Shown: positions 1 through 11,103 of the stretch, piece after piece
Numbering within the stretch: position 1 is the first letter of the stretch
Layout: every line of letters starts with the position of its first letter
Assembly: GCA_001600455.1 (NCBI GenBank)
Contig: BCKC01000009.1
Coordinates: 744,001 to 808,000, forward strand
Direction: 5' to 3'
Source: Endocalyx cinctus
Taxonomy: Eukaryota; Ascomycota; Sordariomycetes; Amphisphaeriales; Apiosporaceae
DNA: 64,000 bases
Translations under genes and position numbers: made by a program
The notes under the pieces: generated by a model
What the model saw: the letters and a program-made list of their open reading frames with translations, nothing else
Told to the model about the DNA's origin: nothing
Database searches by the model: none

Positions 1-3000
1 AAGTTGGCTTTTACCATATTACAAACAAACCCAACCGCAGACCTTTAGGCACATAATAGATGACAACATAAAGTTGGAGTATAGTCGAAGTGTAGTAAAG
101 AGAATAAGGAAAATAAGGTTTCTAGAAAAGAAAGGCGAGGGGGAGGGATTGGCGGGAGCAAAATATTATGGACGGGATATTTCTCTTCGTCTTCCCTGCC
201 AGCCTCTGCCTCTTTCATAGAATGCATATACACTAGGTACTGCATCCACTCTGCCACTAGATTACATAGTACATACTAACCTAGCCTATACGACTTGAAG
301 CACGGAATATGACATGGGTAAATGAGACGTTCTCGCTGATCCTACTCGATATTTTCGTTCAGCTCTTCTCCACCTCAGGGAGCTCATAGGGCAGAGAGAA
401 AACAGGGCCTTGGCATCTTATACTAAAAAAGCTCTATAGAAATCGAGTGGATCATGATTGACTGGACCACCAAACTCTTGGTTTAGTGCGTCCCTAATAA
501 ATTGTCTTAGTCCTACTCCGTACAGAGTTCATATGTATAAATGAAGTCCTACACTAGGATAGTGGACGTCTCAGAGTGGGTTTTATTCTATTTTTATCTC
601 ACCAAACTAGGATCTCAGATGTGATTACAAAGTATTTATGACTTTTTTTTTTTTCTCATATTTTCTTTCCCGGCTTTTACTGTGTATGAAGAAGCACCTG
701 TTCGCAATCGCATACCTTGGTCTATGCGGAAAGGATCTCAACCATGTTATTAAAGTCCCGAAATCATACGCTACCATCACGACGCGAAGTGGATTATCCC
801 CGTCAACCCGTTATGATTCTCTGCCATCATGATACTGTCGCCTTTCCAGTATATACTAGGCTACATCTACTACCAAACTTGTGTGACTTTCTTGGATATT
901 AATAACATCGAACTTTCATATTATACATGTTAAAGGTAATCAATACACCGACAAAACCACAGCTATTACACACATATCTCCCCTAATACGTTCTTTCTGC
1001 TAAAGAGGGGAGGGTTCTAGATATAGTTAGAACGGGGGAACGCGTAAAGAGAAGTCGTCCCACACCTGTAGGGCCGATGAATAGATGCACTACCGGACTA
1101 CCTAGTAGCGGATCTATCCCCCCGGCGCCATCACGCCAGTCCTACTCAACATACATAGTAAAAAAAAAAAAAAAAATCGAAAGTATACCCCACTAGGCCC
1201 TCGGATTATTTCTTCAAATCACCGAATGTGACCCTCATCCCTCCAGATTCATGTAAATATCCCGTACTCGTGCCACTTCTTCTCGTTTCCTCCGAGAAGA
1301 CTCGGCTTCTTGCATTGCGCACCTGAACAGCCTCCCCCCATTAGATCCGTCTCGGGTGTATCCGGCGCCGTGGGTGCTTCTTAGTCGATCAATCGTAATC
1401 TATTTACCGCATCTTGTGCTCGTACGTTCTGCATACGCCTTTCTAACCCACCTATTCGCTATGTGCCACCCTTTGGAAGCAAGCGATACAAAACGGAGGA
1501 TAGACTGCGGCTGATGAGCGCAGTCATTCCGTCTCGTTCTTGTGCCTCTCCAGACGAAAAAAACGTAGGAATAGCGTTATCGAATTGTAGTTAATAGTTA
1601 CGCAAACACAGGTCGCGAAGCCTACGAGCTCACTTTTCTCGAGTTTACGTCTAATCAACCAAGGAAGGAAACCACGTGTTCCAGCGTAAATGAAGACATT
1701 TTGCTTATTCGTTGAAGATCGTACGCGCCGCTTATTTCCTCAACTAGAAGTGTCGAGATGACTTGTGCAGATAGAAATTTCTCATTCTCAGACCATAGCG
1801 AACAGCACACCCACTGGTCGTTAACTCCCTTTTTGTAGTAGTAGCAATCCATTTGTACTCGACAGCGTCTCAACCGCGCCCTAGACCAGCTAGCTGAATC
1901 CCTAATGATGTGAATTCAAAGGAAGATCGTATTCATACAGCCCCAATTAGTTTACCTTGACCGAAACCTTACACGAGGCATGTGCTACCGCATACCAACA
2001 GGAGATGCCAGCATATCCAGGTATTTTGGTTTTTTTCAGCTAGCGGTACGTCGCAGCTGCTTTAAGTGCCCCCGGGGATACCAGGGCAAAATCTCCTATA
2101 TGGAAACGTCGGTATCGAGCCTAAGAACTTCTCGTCCCAGCTTTTCATGCGTGCATAACTGCCGCGGAGGAGACTCAGTGTCAGGGTGGTTTAAAAAAAA
2201 AAAAAAAAAAGGACAAAGTCTGAGGACGGCGTGAGATGGCTCTATGACACCCATATCTGAATCATCCAACCTAAGACTCGTTCGTGATTATAGCGGCTTA
2301 CATTAACAGCCCTTCCGGCGCCATTCTCGCCGTCGCATTTGGCATGGTAGAACGTCTTGAAGCGCTTTCGGAGATCAGAGACTTGAGCCTCCGCGTCCAA
2401 AGCCCGAATCTCACATGAACGCGGCGAGTACTACGAGAGTTACGGACCCCGATAGTTTCATGCGCGCGCGAGAGAGAGAGAGAGAAAGTGCGCGTGTTCA
2501 TGAACTAACTCGGTATGCGTAGCGAATACTCACGAAGTCATCTCCCATTGACATACTTCACACCTCACGAAGGACACCCAACTACTTACCGTCCAATAAT
2601 ATTCCTGCTAACGCAAAGTGCATCAGTAACAACCGTTCAACGGGGTATCTTACCGTCCCGCTTAGAGTCAAAGATAGGCTCGATGAATCCCTTAGGAACG
2701 ACGCTTGACATTTCAGCGAGCTACATAACGCAGCCACGGCGAACTCTCGGAGCCTCGCGCGAGCGCGTTCACACCCCAAACGCCACCTGCGAAAGCGAGA
2801 AGCAGACCAGACGAAGTGAGAACTGGCAAATTCCACTTCGTCTCGGCAGCCGACGATATGCTGCACACTGGAGAGCTGATTGCCACGCCTGCCCCCTGGC
2901 GATTCCTCGCGCAGGAGACTTTGAAAGCTGATGTTCATCCCGCCTCCTGACCGACTACGAGTCCGAGTTCGCCGAACTTGGCGAGAATACCTCCCGATAC

Positions 3001-5753
3001 GTGGCCAAACGAACTTTTTGTCTGTCGTTGCGAACTCGGTGATACCGGTTCTATTCGATGAAAAGAAAATTATCGTAATTGATTCCTAAAAGCACGTCAT
3101 TGGGGTACTGAATCAAATGATCTGGTTGGGAGACATGTCTTTTACCGGTGTGTTAAAAGCGCCTTGACCGAAGAGTTCTGTATTACCGATATTCATACAA
3201 ACATCAAAGTTCGATATATTAGACGGAGTGACCAAGACCCTATGTAGAATATCAAGTTGTCAAACGTATCAGAGGTTGTTTCTTTTAGCACTTTGCGTAA
3301 TGGGAAATGTCAATCTTAAAGATATTAACTCCAACCAACACACGTACTGTATTTACTTTGGATATAGCGTGTATATGTAGATGTACTACTAGATGATCAA
3401 CCACACCTCCGTATTTTTTATTCGCGCAGAGCCTATGTAGATCACTTTGGGTGACGTATTCTGACATCATATCCTTATTTCTTATTATCTTGAGATCGAC
3501 TAATTCATATTGCTCGAAACAGAATACATATCAATATGTACATAATATTCTCGATAGCCAAGTACCCTAATTCAGGTCGGATTCGCCGAGCGCAGCCAAG
3601 ATCATATATAATTCAGCCATGGTTATATATACTTTATGGTGGTTGAAGAAAAACCGAGTTCGTAGTGCTAAAGCTGATGCGTTTCTCGTTGGGATGCTGG
3701 ATCAGCTACTCAGTTAGTCAATGGTGTCAGTTCGACTTGAAACAGAGTTCAACGGATCCATATAAGGAGGAGACTCTTGAGTCCCTGATCTTTAAAGGGA
3801 TTCTCTACCTTCGCCCCCCCCAGAACTAAGGAGGTGTTGAGTTCTTCAGAATATCCAAAGCAGAAGAAAAGACCTCCCTCGCGTGTCTCATAGAGCTACA
3901 ATAGATTCCAGATGTCTCAGACAAAAGAAAGACTTGACGCAGTGTGGCCTAGAAGGTGGTAGATGCCCTGCGTGTGTCCCTAATAAGATTAGTCTTTTAA
4001 GTAATTCTTTAGTCTTCTGTCAAAGTGATCATCGCATTTCTCCAACAATCCTTTTGATATGACGTTGGTGTACTGTTTATCTCCACGAGAGACCAACAAG
4101 TAATGAGCACGGTGTCTCGCATATTACGGCGGCCATGTCCCCTTGCCCGCTTTGTCCTCTCCAAAATGATCATCGTGGATCTTTATACTCTCATGTACGT
4201 AGAAGATTCTCCCGGATCTTTGAAAGGAGGGGGTAAAGGGTCGCTAATGTGCTTTTCAGCCCATCAATGCCCGCGCCGGAGCAAGCTCCAAAGTATCTTT
4301 CACCGGCTCCGATAATGACGTAATGAATAGGTAACATAAAGAAATACATATGTTCATTGTAGGTATCTTGGAGCCCAAATATTTCTTGAATCTGTAGACT
4401 CCGAGCTGGAGGTTGTACCGCGCGATGAGAAATATATGTAAGCTAGCTGTGAGTCGTACATAAAAATATAGATAAGGTTATTTATTGCCTTCGACTGGGA
4501 ACTGGTTGACTATCGATTAGTTAATTGCATTGATATCTCGTCAAATTGATGTAGAATGTCGTGTGCTGACAGATGGGATGATTGCTGCGTACATTGTCTT
4601 GTCCGGGAGTCGGTCCCTTCAGGATATCTAGCATACGACCTGCAGCATCTCCACCAAGTTGCAGATAACAAAGAAAATAAAAGGAGTTCAAAATATGTCA
4701 AAGCTTTCATCAAAATATAGGAAAAATTAGTAACTGAAACACAATTTAGCAGGAATCGTACGGTCACGCTCGTTTGTGTTACTCCGTATCCGCTTCGTCT
4801 CAGAGATGGCGTTGAATCACGCCAGACGACAGTACCTGTCCAATTGACCTATCTGTAACATTCCAAGGAGTAAATAAGTCAACCTCTTGATTTCATGTTA
4901 GAACAATGTTGTCGAATTAAGAGAGTGGGGTTTATTTACTTGTTCAAATCAATGCAACATGGACATAGAGATAGATAATACAGTAAAATGTTACTAATCG
5001 ACTATGTAAATCGTAGCATCACTTGAAAATTTCATGATAATTTCATCAGCTCATTGCTAGAAATACAATTTCGGTTGATCTAGTTTTGGGTTTCTGAACC
5101 TCAAGGACTATCTAGGAATAAAATATGTAGCTTTCATCCATCCATGACACCAGTCCTGCATCTAACAAGGATCAAATACCATCTTCAGATCTCCTAAAAC
5201 ATCCTCAGAAGCGTGAGATACGTGTCTCGTTGATCCGTTGTTAGTGCATACCGACGCCTCCAACAATTGACATACTCGACTGAGTGACCACCGCAAGAGT
5301 CAAATCTCATAGAGTTCATAAAAGAACTCGGAGCTTACATATAGATATTCATCCTTTCCGAGAGACCATTGACTTTTCTTTTCCACATTCTCGACATTCT
5401 AATTCTTGGATCCCGAAATTCGAGTTCCGGCTTAAATTCGCTCCCTCCAGGTCATCTCAATGTTGATACACCTATTAGGGAACCTTTAAACGAATGCAAT
5501 TTTTCTTCACCCCAACCCTTATCTCTTCCCGTTAGTTGTCTTTTTTTTGTGTGTGTAAGAAACGCCTTGGAAGTATACTGTCAAAATGAAGGTCGTCTGT
5601 AGAAGGCAATATGCGAAAAGATAAAAACAGTGGTTCAAATGCGGGAGGGCCATCCGTAGCTCGGAGCCAAGGGGTTCACGGAGCAAAAGAGTTGCAGTTT
5701 TGGTGGTTCGATTTTGGGGGGTTTAAAACGTGGTTGAGCTAGTTGTGACTAAC
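1..5753. other. Gene-poor AT-rich region, no gene recognised
   Basis: No open frame here has a recognisable domain or a plausible exon chain. Visible structures are poly(A) runs at 1160-1176 and 2193-2210, a (CG)n(AG)n dinucleotide tract at 2462-2485, and two copies of a TACTCCGTA 9-mer (514-522 and 4780-4788). A patch of higher GC at about 2300-3000 carries overlapping frames of 138 codons (+) and 118 codons (-), neither with family features. It may be decayed coding or repeat DNA, but I cannot show that. Confidence 0.6.
2462..2485. repeat. Compound dinucleotide microsatellite (CG)n(AG)n
   Basis: A short CG run passes directly into an AG run. It lies in non-coding DNA next to a small GC-richer patch. 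No function can be inferred. Confidence 0.8.
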
Positions 5754-6590
5754 TCAATCCATGTAAAAGTCACCCTTGAGGATGCGTTCCTGCATGTGGT
5801 CGGGCTTAGGACGCTCGGGTTGCTTGGGTTTCATGGGTTGCTGAGGTGGAGCAGGCATGTCGGAGACGGATTTGGTTCGGTCATGCTGGCGTTCGAATTG
5901 AGCGTTCGTGTTGCCGCTGCGGGAGGGTGAAATAGAAGCACGGGCTCCGAAATTGGGCCGTTGGCCCGTTACGCTGCTTTCAGCGCGAGATCTAAGCTGC
6001 TCGGACCAGTTGTAACCGGCGTCTGAGCGGGGGGAAGTCATGTCAGAAGGGATTCTTGTAGATTGTATGTTGCTTGCCTGAGATGTGCTTATTCGTCTCG
6101 TAGTCGAGGCGGACGGGGTACCAACACTAATGTTGGTGGGTGATGTACGAGAGGTGCGTTCATGGGCGGTCCTACCGTTTGATCCTGGGCTAGAGCCACC
6201 AGGACGAATGTTACGCATGGCTTGAGCTCCGAAACTGATGCGGCGGGCGTAAGGAGTATTCGGTGCTGGCTTGACGCTCTCGTCGTCTTCTACGGCATTC
6301 TCGTCGATTGATTCCGAGTTCGTGGTAGAAATGCTACCCCGTCGAAGTCCCCAGGGGTTCGAGTTGGCCGTGGGCGATGCACCCGATAGACCCAAAGTGG
6401 TGACGGACAATCGTCGACGTTGGTCCCTAGCGGCAGCCGACGACATACTTTCACGACCGGGACCTGAACCAGCAGAGGTCGAATTGCTTCGATGAAAGAG
6501 ATTGGAAAAGGCAGCCGAAGTGACGGAGCCACGACGGTCGTAAGACCCGTTGTTCATGTTATCGTTAGACATTATGGCTAAGGTGGACAT
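5754..6590 (-). CDS. Ser-rich disordered protein with repeated RRxS kinase sites, function unknown
   Basis: A single-exon frame of 278 codons on the minus strand. I do not recognise a named family. The product is rich in Ser, Thr, Asn and Arg and looks disordered almost throughout. Five R-R-x-S motifs (about residues 19-22, 59-62, 83-86, 116-119 and 165-168) match the basophilic (PKA-like) kinase consensus. Several S/T-P sites lie between them. The C-terminus is Pro-rich and ends in a charged, compact-looking motif (HMQERILKGDFYMD) that could be a conserved docking segment. A stop codon lies directly upstream of the first ATG. The second in-frame ATG at 6572 has A at -3 and is the more likely start. 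Regulation by phosphorylation is inference only. Neighbouring genes are 3 kb or more away and give no functional context. Confidence 0.7.
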   Translation of the reverse strand: MSTLAIMSNDNMNNGSYDRRGSVTSAAFSNLFHRSNSTSAGSGPGRESMSSAAARDQRRRLSVTTLGLSGASPTANSNPWGLRRGSISTTNSESIDENAVEDDESVKPAPNTPYARRISFGAQAMRNIRPGGSSPGSNGRTAHERTSRTSPTNISVGTPSASTTRRISTSQASNIQSTRIPSDMTSPRSDAGYNWSEQLRSRAESSVTGQRPNFGARASISPSRSGNTNAQFERQHDRTKSVSDMPAPPQQPMKPKQPERPKPDHMQERILKGDFYMD

Positions 6591-7370
6591 CTGCTAGAGT
6601 ATCGATTGTATGTATCCGGTGTTTTACAGAGTGTACAGTTGAGAGTATGTGTTGTAGGCGGTTGATACGGCGAGGGTTTTGAATAGTGGAGAGTTGTAAT
6701 AATGTTCAAATACAAGTAAAAAGATATAGAACAAAGAAGGGAAGAGAAGGGGTATAAAAACGGAAAGAATTTATCTTTATAATGGATATAAAACTCCAGT
6801 ATAGTAAGAAATTCTTGGATATTTGGATATGTGTCGGGTGAAACAGTAAAAAAAACGTGATAATGGTTCTTTGATCGAACGATATCGTATTGTCGTACTT
6901 GTTTCAAAGTGAAGTATACTGGTTGAATACTTGGAGGATAAAATCAAAGCGCAGCAAACAAACGCGTTGACCTTTAAAATAAAATATAAAATATAAAATA
7001 AAGAATCAATAGAAGAAAAACTATTGGGGGGTATGAATCTTAACACGTAAGAATCATGTAGTATAAATGCAAGATTGATTAATAGATAGATTTGAATAAG
7101 AATTGAATCAGACGAGAATGCGCCGATTCCAGCGTATCTCTCCCCTTTAGGCCCGTTAGGGATCTGATGATGATATGTTATTGATTGCTACTATAAGCGG
7201 GGTAAATTGTGATATTGATTCAAAGTACTCTCTTAAAAAGTAAATGGCTTGTGATCGTGCTTCTTTTCTTTCATGCGAGAAGCTCGGAGTTGGATGGAGT
7301 AAAAAGTTGAGATACGGTAGTATTGAGTCTGTGTTGTATCGAAAAAGAGAAGAGTAGAAAAAAGGAGAGA

Positions 7371-7394
7371 GTAAGTAAGTAAGTAAGTAAGTAA
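7371..7394. repeat. (GTAA)6 microsatellite
   Basis: Six perfect tandem GTAA units in non-coding DNA upstream of the Ser-rich gene. Confidence 0.9.
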
Positions 7395-7686
7395 CAAGGA
7401 TAATAATATTTGAAGGGAGGGGGGGAACGTCGACAATTAATAATGAAGTCGTATACATATACAGGTTTGAAGAAAGAAGAAAAAGATAAAAAAGATACAG
7501 TACAGTAGCAAATATACCTTGAAATACTACCCTAAACCACCACCCCCTACAGGAATGTGTGTACCTAAATTTACTTAGTTTAAGTACCTAAAGAACGAAT
7601 CAAGATAGGTCTAAGGATCGCTAAATACTGGAAGTAACTCAAGTAAGTTAATCCGCTAACCAATAGTAGAATAGAATGTTTAATGT

Positions 7687-7742
7687 GCTAAGATAGGCTA
7701 AGGTATGTTAAGGTATGCTAAGATATGCTAAGGTATGCTAAG
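7687..7742. repeat. Decamer tandem repeat, consensus GCTAAGGTAT
   Basis: About 5.6 head-to-tail copies of a 10-bp unit. Copies differ at one or two positions (G/A at unit position 7, C/T at position 2, and the last bases of the first copy). The 10-bp period is close to one helical turn, so any bound factor would sit on one face. It lies between the Ser-rich gene and the hydrolase gene. Confidence 0.85.
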
Positions 7743-9705
7743 CCTCTGAAAAAGCAAAGCTAATGCGGGTTGCTGATAGCGTGATAAACAGTACCCTTAA
7801 CACCTTAACAACTACCCCAGTTACCCAGTACATCCCCATCCGCTACCAGTACCGGTGGCTGCTACGTCACTAATGATCCAGACTCCTTAAGAATTGCGGG
7901 GTAGCATCTATCTACTAATTGGGTAGTACGTCTTACTATATCCATATGGATAAGAAGTATATCAAAAATGATATTACATCAGAGTTCGTCTTTAAATATG
8001 ATGATCATTATTAAACTGATAAAAGAGATTGTAAAGTATTTTCATCTTCGCAGGTAAACGATAAGAAATTCTGATTGGTTTTCTTGACTAGGTCCTTAAA
8101 CTTACTGTACTGTATTGTCTTCGTCTTCGTCATCCCTATTGTAAGTTCCTACTGTATTTGATCCAAGTCAGCTTTCCCATGAGTAAATCCGCCAATGTGA
8201 AATGCAGAATATCTCTTATCCTTCCTAAAATCTTGTGACCACTTTTATTTCTTCTCGAATCTTCTGATCTACAATATCCGATACCGACAGGGGCAATTCG
8301 TCCTGGATGTTTTACCCGTTCTTTCAATCCTTATAGGTTGATGATAGACAGGAGGGAACACCCATGCTTACCATGTGCATCTTGGGATCCCCTCAATAGT
8401 TCCACTTGTCACTATCACAATGCTTTTACCGGGCTCGTCAACTTTATTTCCATCGTCCCATTATCGAACAGAAAAAAAAAAAAAAAAAGGATTAAATAGA
8501 TAGATAAATATAATATAATAGTAGATGATAATACCCGAAATAGTTTGTCGCTAGGGAGGAAACCCACTCACATCCGGACACTACGCTACATACGTACTTC
8601 TACCCCACAATCCCCAGAATCCACACACACCGAACACACACATCCTCTCTCTCATACCCGTGGACACGTATACGGAATAGTGGACACTACAAGCACATGT
8701 TATCCTAGGGGGAATCCTTTAGAGGATGGCTGAAAAGTTGGTCGAAAAGGCAAAACTAATCTTGTTTCTGTACTGTACTGATACCAAGAACAAACAAGAA
8801 CGCTGAGAATACCAAGATATTCTGGGCACTGTCCTAATTGATCACTAATGGAATACATTCCGTTCTACACTTTGATAGGCTGAATAAAACTATAAACTAT
8901 TGACCTACCGTCCCTATAGTAATTTAGGAAATAGCTAATACTACATATCCATCACTTATAAAACAATTATTAAACAATATTTTCCATCCCTTTCAAGAAA
9001 AAATGATCAGATAAATCAAGTCACTCTCCCTTTCACATGTACTGTACCTCCGGATCACCAATTCATCCGATAAGCCCGAGAGGCACACGACCATCAGCAC
9101 TAGACATGCGTAGAGGTATCTTCTCCGGTGCCACAACTCATGATACAAAAAAAACCGGAGAGACGAAGTGTCCCGGCGGTGCTGCTCATAGCGAAAGACC
9201 AAAGACCAAAGACCAAAAGCCAAAGCAGCACCCTAAAGATTTAGTCGTAGTCTTAATTATTGCAAATCCTTTCCTTAATCGTGTCTGTCGTAGATGCCGT
9301 TAATGACTCGCACTCTCCCCTATCCAGACTAATTCAGGAACCGAGCTTATAATCGCGAGTACGTGCAACCCCCTTCGTATTCTTGTTTCTCTTCTCCCCG
9401 CTATTGGCACCACCTATAAGTTACACAGGTTCGTACGCCATGCATTGGTGAGAAAATAGACGACCCAACCAATGCACGACATCTCGATGGGTGTGTACCG
9501 TAAGACATTCTGCAAGACCAAGCACGAGCCAGAATTGAAGAAGAAGACGAATAAAAGATGATTTGACATGATGATCCTCGGAACTCGTACTGTGCTCTTT
9601 AATCAATCAATTTATAGTCTGACAAGTCGAATCAAATGGTAAATTTCTACAATAACAATACCTATATTCTAGAACTCCCCGACCGTCTCAAATCTATCTA
9701 TGTAT

Positions 9706-11103
9706 CTATATATATTCGAGCCTAGCCCAAAACTGCGCTATCTCCTCGGCGACGTCCGCGCTGCGAGTAATGGGTAACTCGTGACCGCCCCGCAGGACGG
9801 CGAACTCGATCCCGTCCCTCCCCAAAACCTCCTCGGCGTCGGCCATGGTCTCGTTCTTGACGATGACCTCGTCGGCCTCGCCCAGGACGACGAGGATTTT
9901 CCCCCCCCTCAGCCCGGGGCTCGCGTCGCCGACCCGCCTGGCCTCGAGGACGCCCGCGAGCCGGCGCCAGTCGGCCCGCCCCGTCGGCGCGTACACGGGC
10001 GCTTCGCGGACGGTGCTGAGAAAAGCCGGGACGAACCCGCGGTGGTGGTCGACCTGCCACCGCACCACTGACGCGACCGTCACGCCCGGCCGGAACCGCG
10101 ATACGGACGAGCCGTTGAACCCGCGCCCGCCGTTCGCCTCGCCGTCCCCGTTGACCTCGCGCTCGCCTTCGGCCTCGGCCGCCGCGATATCCACGTCTCC
10201 TCGTCCTCGTTGGGAGGAGGAGGCGGCGGGCGCGGACGGTCGTATCCGTCTCCGCACGATCCGCCTCACGAGGAAGTCGGGCAGCAGTCCCGAGTTGTAG
10301 TACAGCCAGCTCTTCCACCCGACGTGGTACCTCCGTATCAAGCCGCCGCCGGCTACGAGGGTCAGAGACCGGATCAGATGGGGGAAATATCGCGCGAAGG
10401 CGACCGAGAGGCCGCCGCCGAGCGAATACCCCACCAGGTGGAAACCCTCGGTCCTCATCCACGTGAGCTCAGACGAGGCTAACACCATTAGGATCTGAGA
10501 GGTGAAGAGGCGCTCGTCGTAAGGTAGCGAGGTAGGTGCGTCTGAGTATCCGCGCCCAAAGAGATCTGTGTAACGCCGGGGTCTTAGTACTCCAAAGATC
10601 TTTGACGTAAAGCTTCCCCCCACATTAAAAAAAAAAAAAAAAACACGCGTAGATCGGACACAAGACGGAAAAGTTTTTTTTTTAAAAAAAAAAAAAAAAA
10701 AGTTAAACTTACCAAATAACATCACCCTGCATCCTCGCGCCACCATCTCGTGCGCTAGGTCGCCCAGGGATATAGTCGGGGTGCTGATACCCGCAACGAA
10801 AAGGACGCGATCGCCGTCCTCGGGCCCCCATTCGTAAACGCGGACGGTGCCGTACGGAGTCTTCACATCCCGGGCCCCCGGCAGCGCTTCGGGCGGATAG
10901 GGCAGCTCCTCCGCTTCCTCTTTGGACAGGTTCGGTATTAGAGTTTTCGCCGGCGAAGGTATGAACCGCTCTGATTTTCCTTTATTGATGATTTTACCCT
11001 GCTTCGTCGAAATTAGAAGCGTCGCTAGGACCACCGCGGTTATACCCAGAGTGGTTAGCGACGGGGTTGGGCGCCGTCCGAATATGTCCCATGGGTATGA
11101 CAT
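9706..11103 (-). CDS. Membrane-anchored alpha/beta hydrolase, two exons
   Basis: The exons are 11103-10713 and 10565-9706 on the minus strand, giving 416 residues. The donor is G|GTAAGT and the acceptor ACACAG. Splicing joins the strand to an FDLFGRGYSD motif typical of the alpha/beta hydrolase fold-1 family. Residues 15-33 are hydrophobic and probably form a membrane anchor or signal anchor. The nucleophile elbow GYSLGG places the catalytic Ser at about 178. The acid is probably Asp362 (in GEAD) and the His is His392 (in GGHELP), so the triad looks complete. The substrate is unknown; such enzymes include esterases, lipases and epoxide hydrolases. A Gly/Glu/Arg-rich insertion lies in the cap region. 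The coding DNA is clearly more GC-rich than its surroundings. The 147-bp intron contains long poly(A)/poly(T) runs, no in-frame stop, and is a multiple of three. Confidence 0.88.
   Translation of the reverse strand: MSYPWDIFGRRPTPSLTTLGITAVVLATLLISTKQGKIINKGKSERFIPSPAKTLIPNLSKEEAEELPYPPEALPGARDVKTPYGTVRVYEWGPEDGDRVLFVAGISTPTISLGDLAHEMVARGCRVMLFGKFNFFFFFFKKKTFPSCVRSTRVFFFFFNVGGSFTSKIFGVLRPRRYTDLFGRGYSDAPTSLPYDERLFTSQILMVLASSELTWMRTEGFHLVGYSLGGGLSVAFARYFPHLIRSLTLVAGGGLIRRYHVGWKSWLYYNSGLLPDFLVRRIVRRRIRPSAPAASSSQRGRGDVDIAAAEAEGEREVNGDGEANGGRGFNGSSVSRFRPGVTVASVVRWQVDHHRGFVPAFLSTVREAPVYAPTGRADWRRLAGVLEARRVGDASPGLRGGKILVVLGEADEVIVKNETMADAEEVLGRDGIEFAVLRGGHELPITRSADVAEEIAQFWARLEYI
10566..10712 (-). 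other. Stop-free 147-bp intron with homopolymer runs
   Basis: This intron of the hydrolase gene holds two A-runs of about 17-18 on the plus strand, one of them next to a run of about 10 T, which could form a hairpin. It has no stop in the host frame. If retained it would add 49 residues rich in Phe and Lys just before the FDLFGRG motif. Confidence 0.75.

Larger units (their letters stand above)
6591..9705. other. Intergenic region with several simple repeats, no gene recognised
   Basis: It includes the upstream region of the minus-strand Ser-rich gene, which is pyrimidine-rich on that gene's coding strand, as expected for a fungal 5' leader. It also holds a (GTAA)6 microsatellite, a decamer tandem array at 7687-7742, a poly(A) run at 8472-8488 and a short AAAGACC repeat near 9194-9215. 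Open frames are short and without signature. Confidence 0.6.

Noticed and set aside
381..425. Sequence resembling part of a fungal 5S rRNA (CATAGGG... GAAAACAGGGC)
   Set aside because: Only short blocks match and the rest of the 5S gene cannot be followed. It may be a relic or chance. A second short likeness (CCGCTCAGCCG) near 42170 has the same problem.
2515..2938. Overlapping open frames of 138 codons (+) and 118 codons (-)
   Set aside because: They overlap on opposite strands, have no family features and no supporting splice or promoter context. A GC-richer patch by itself lengthens chance frames.
9722..10462. 246-codon frame very rich in Arg/Gly/Pro
   Set aside because: It is an out-of-frame reading of the GC-rich hydrolase exon, on the same strand. 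The catalytic motifs lie in the other frame.
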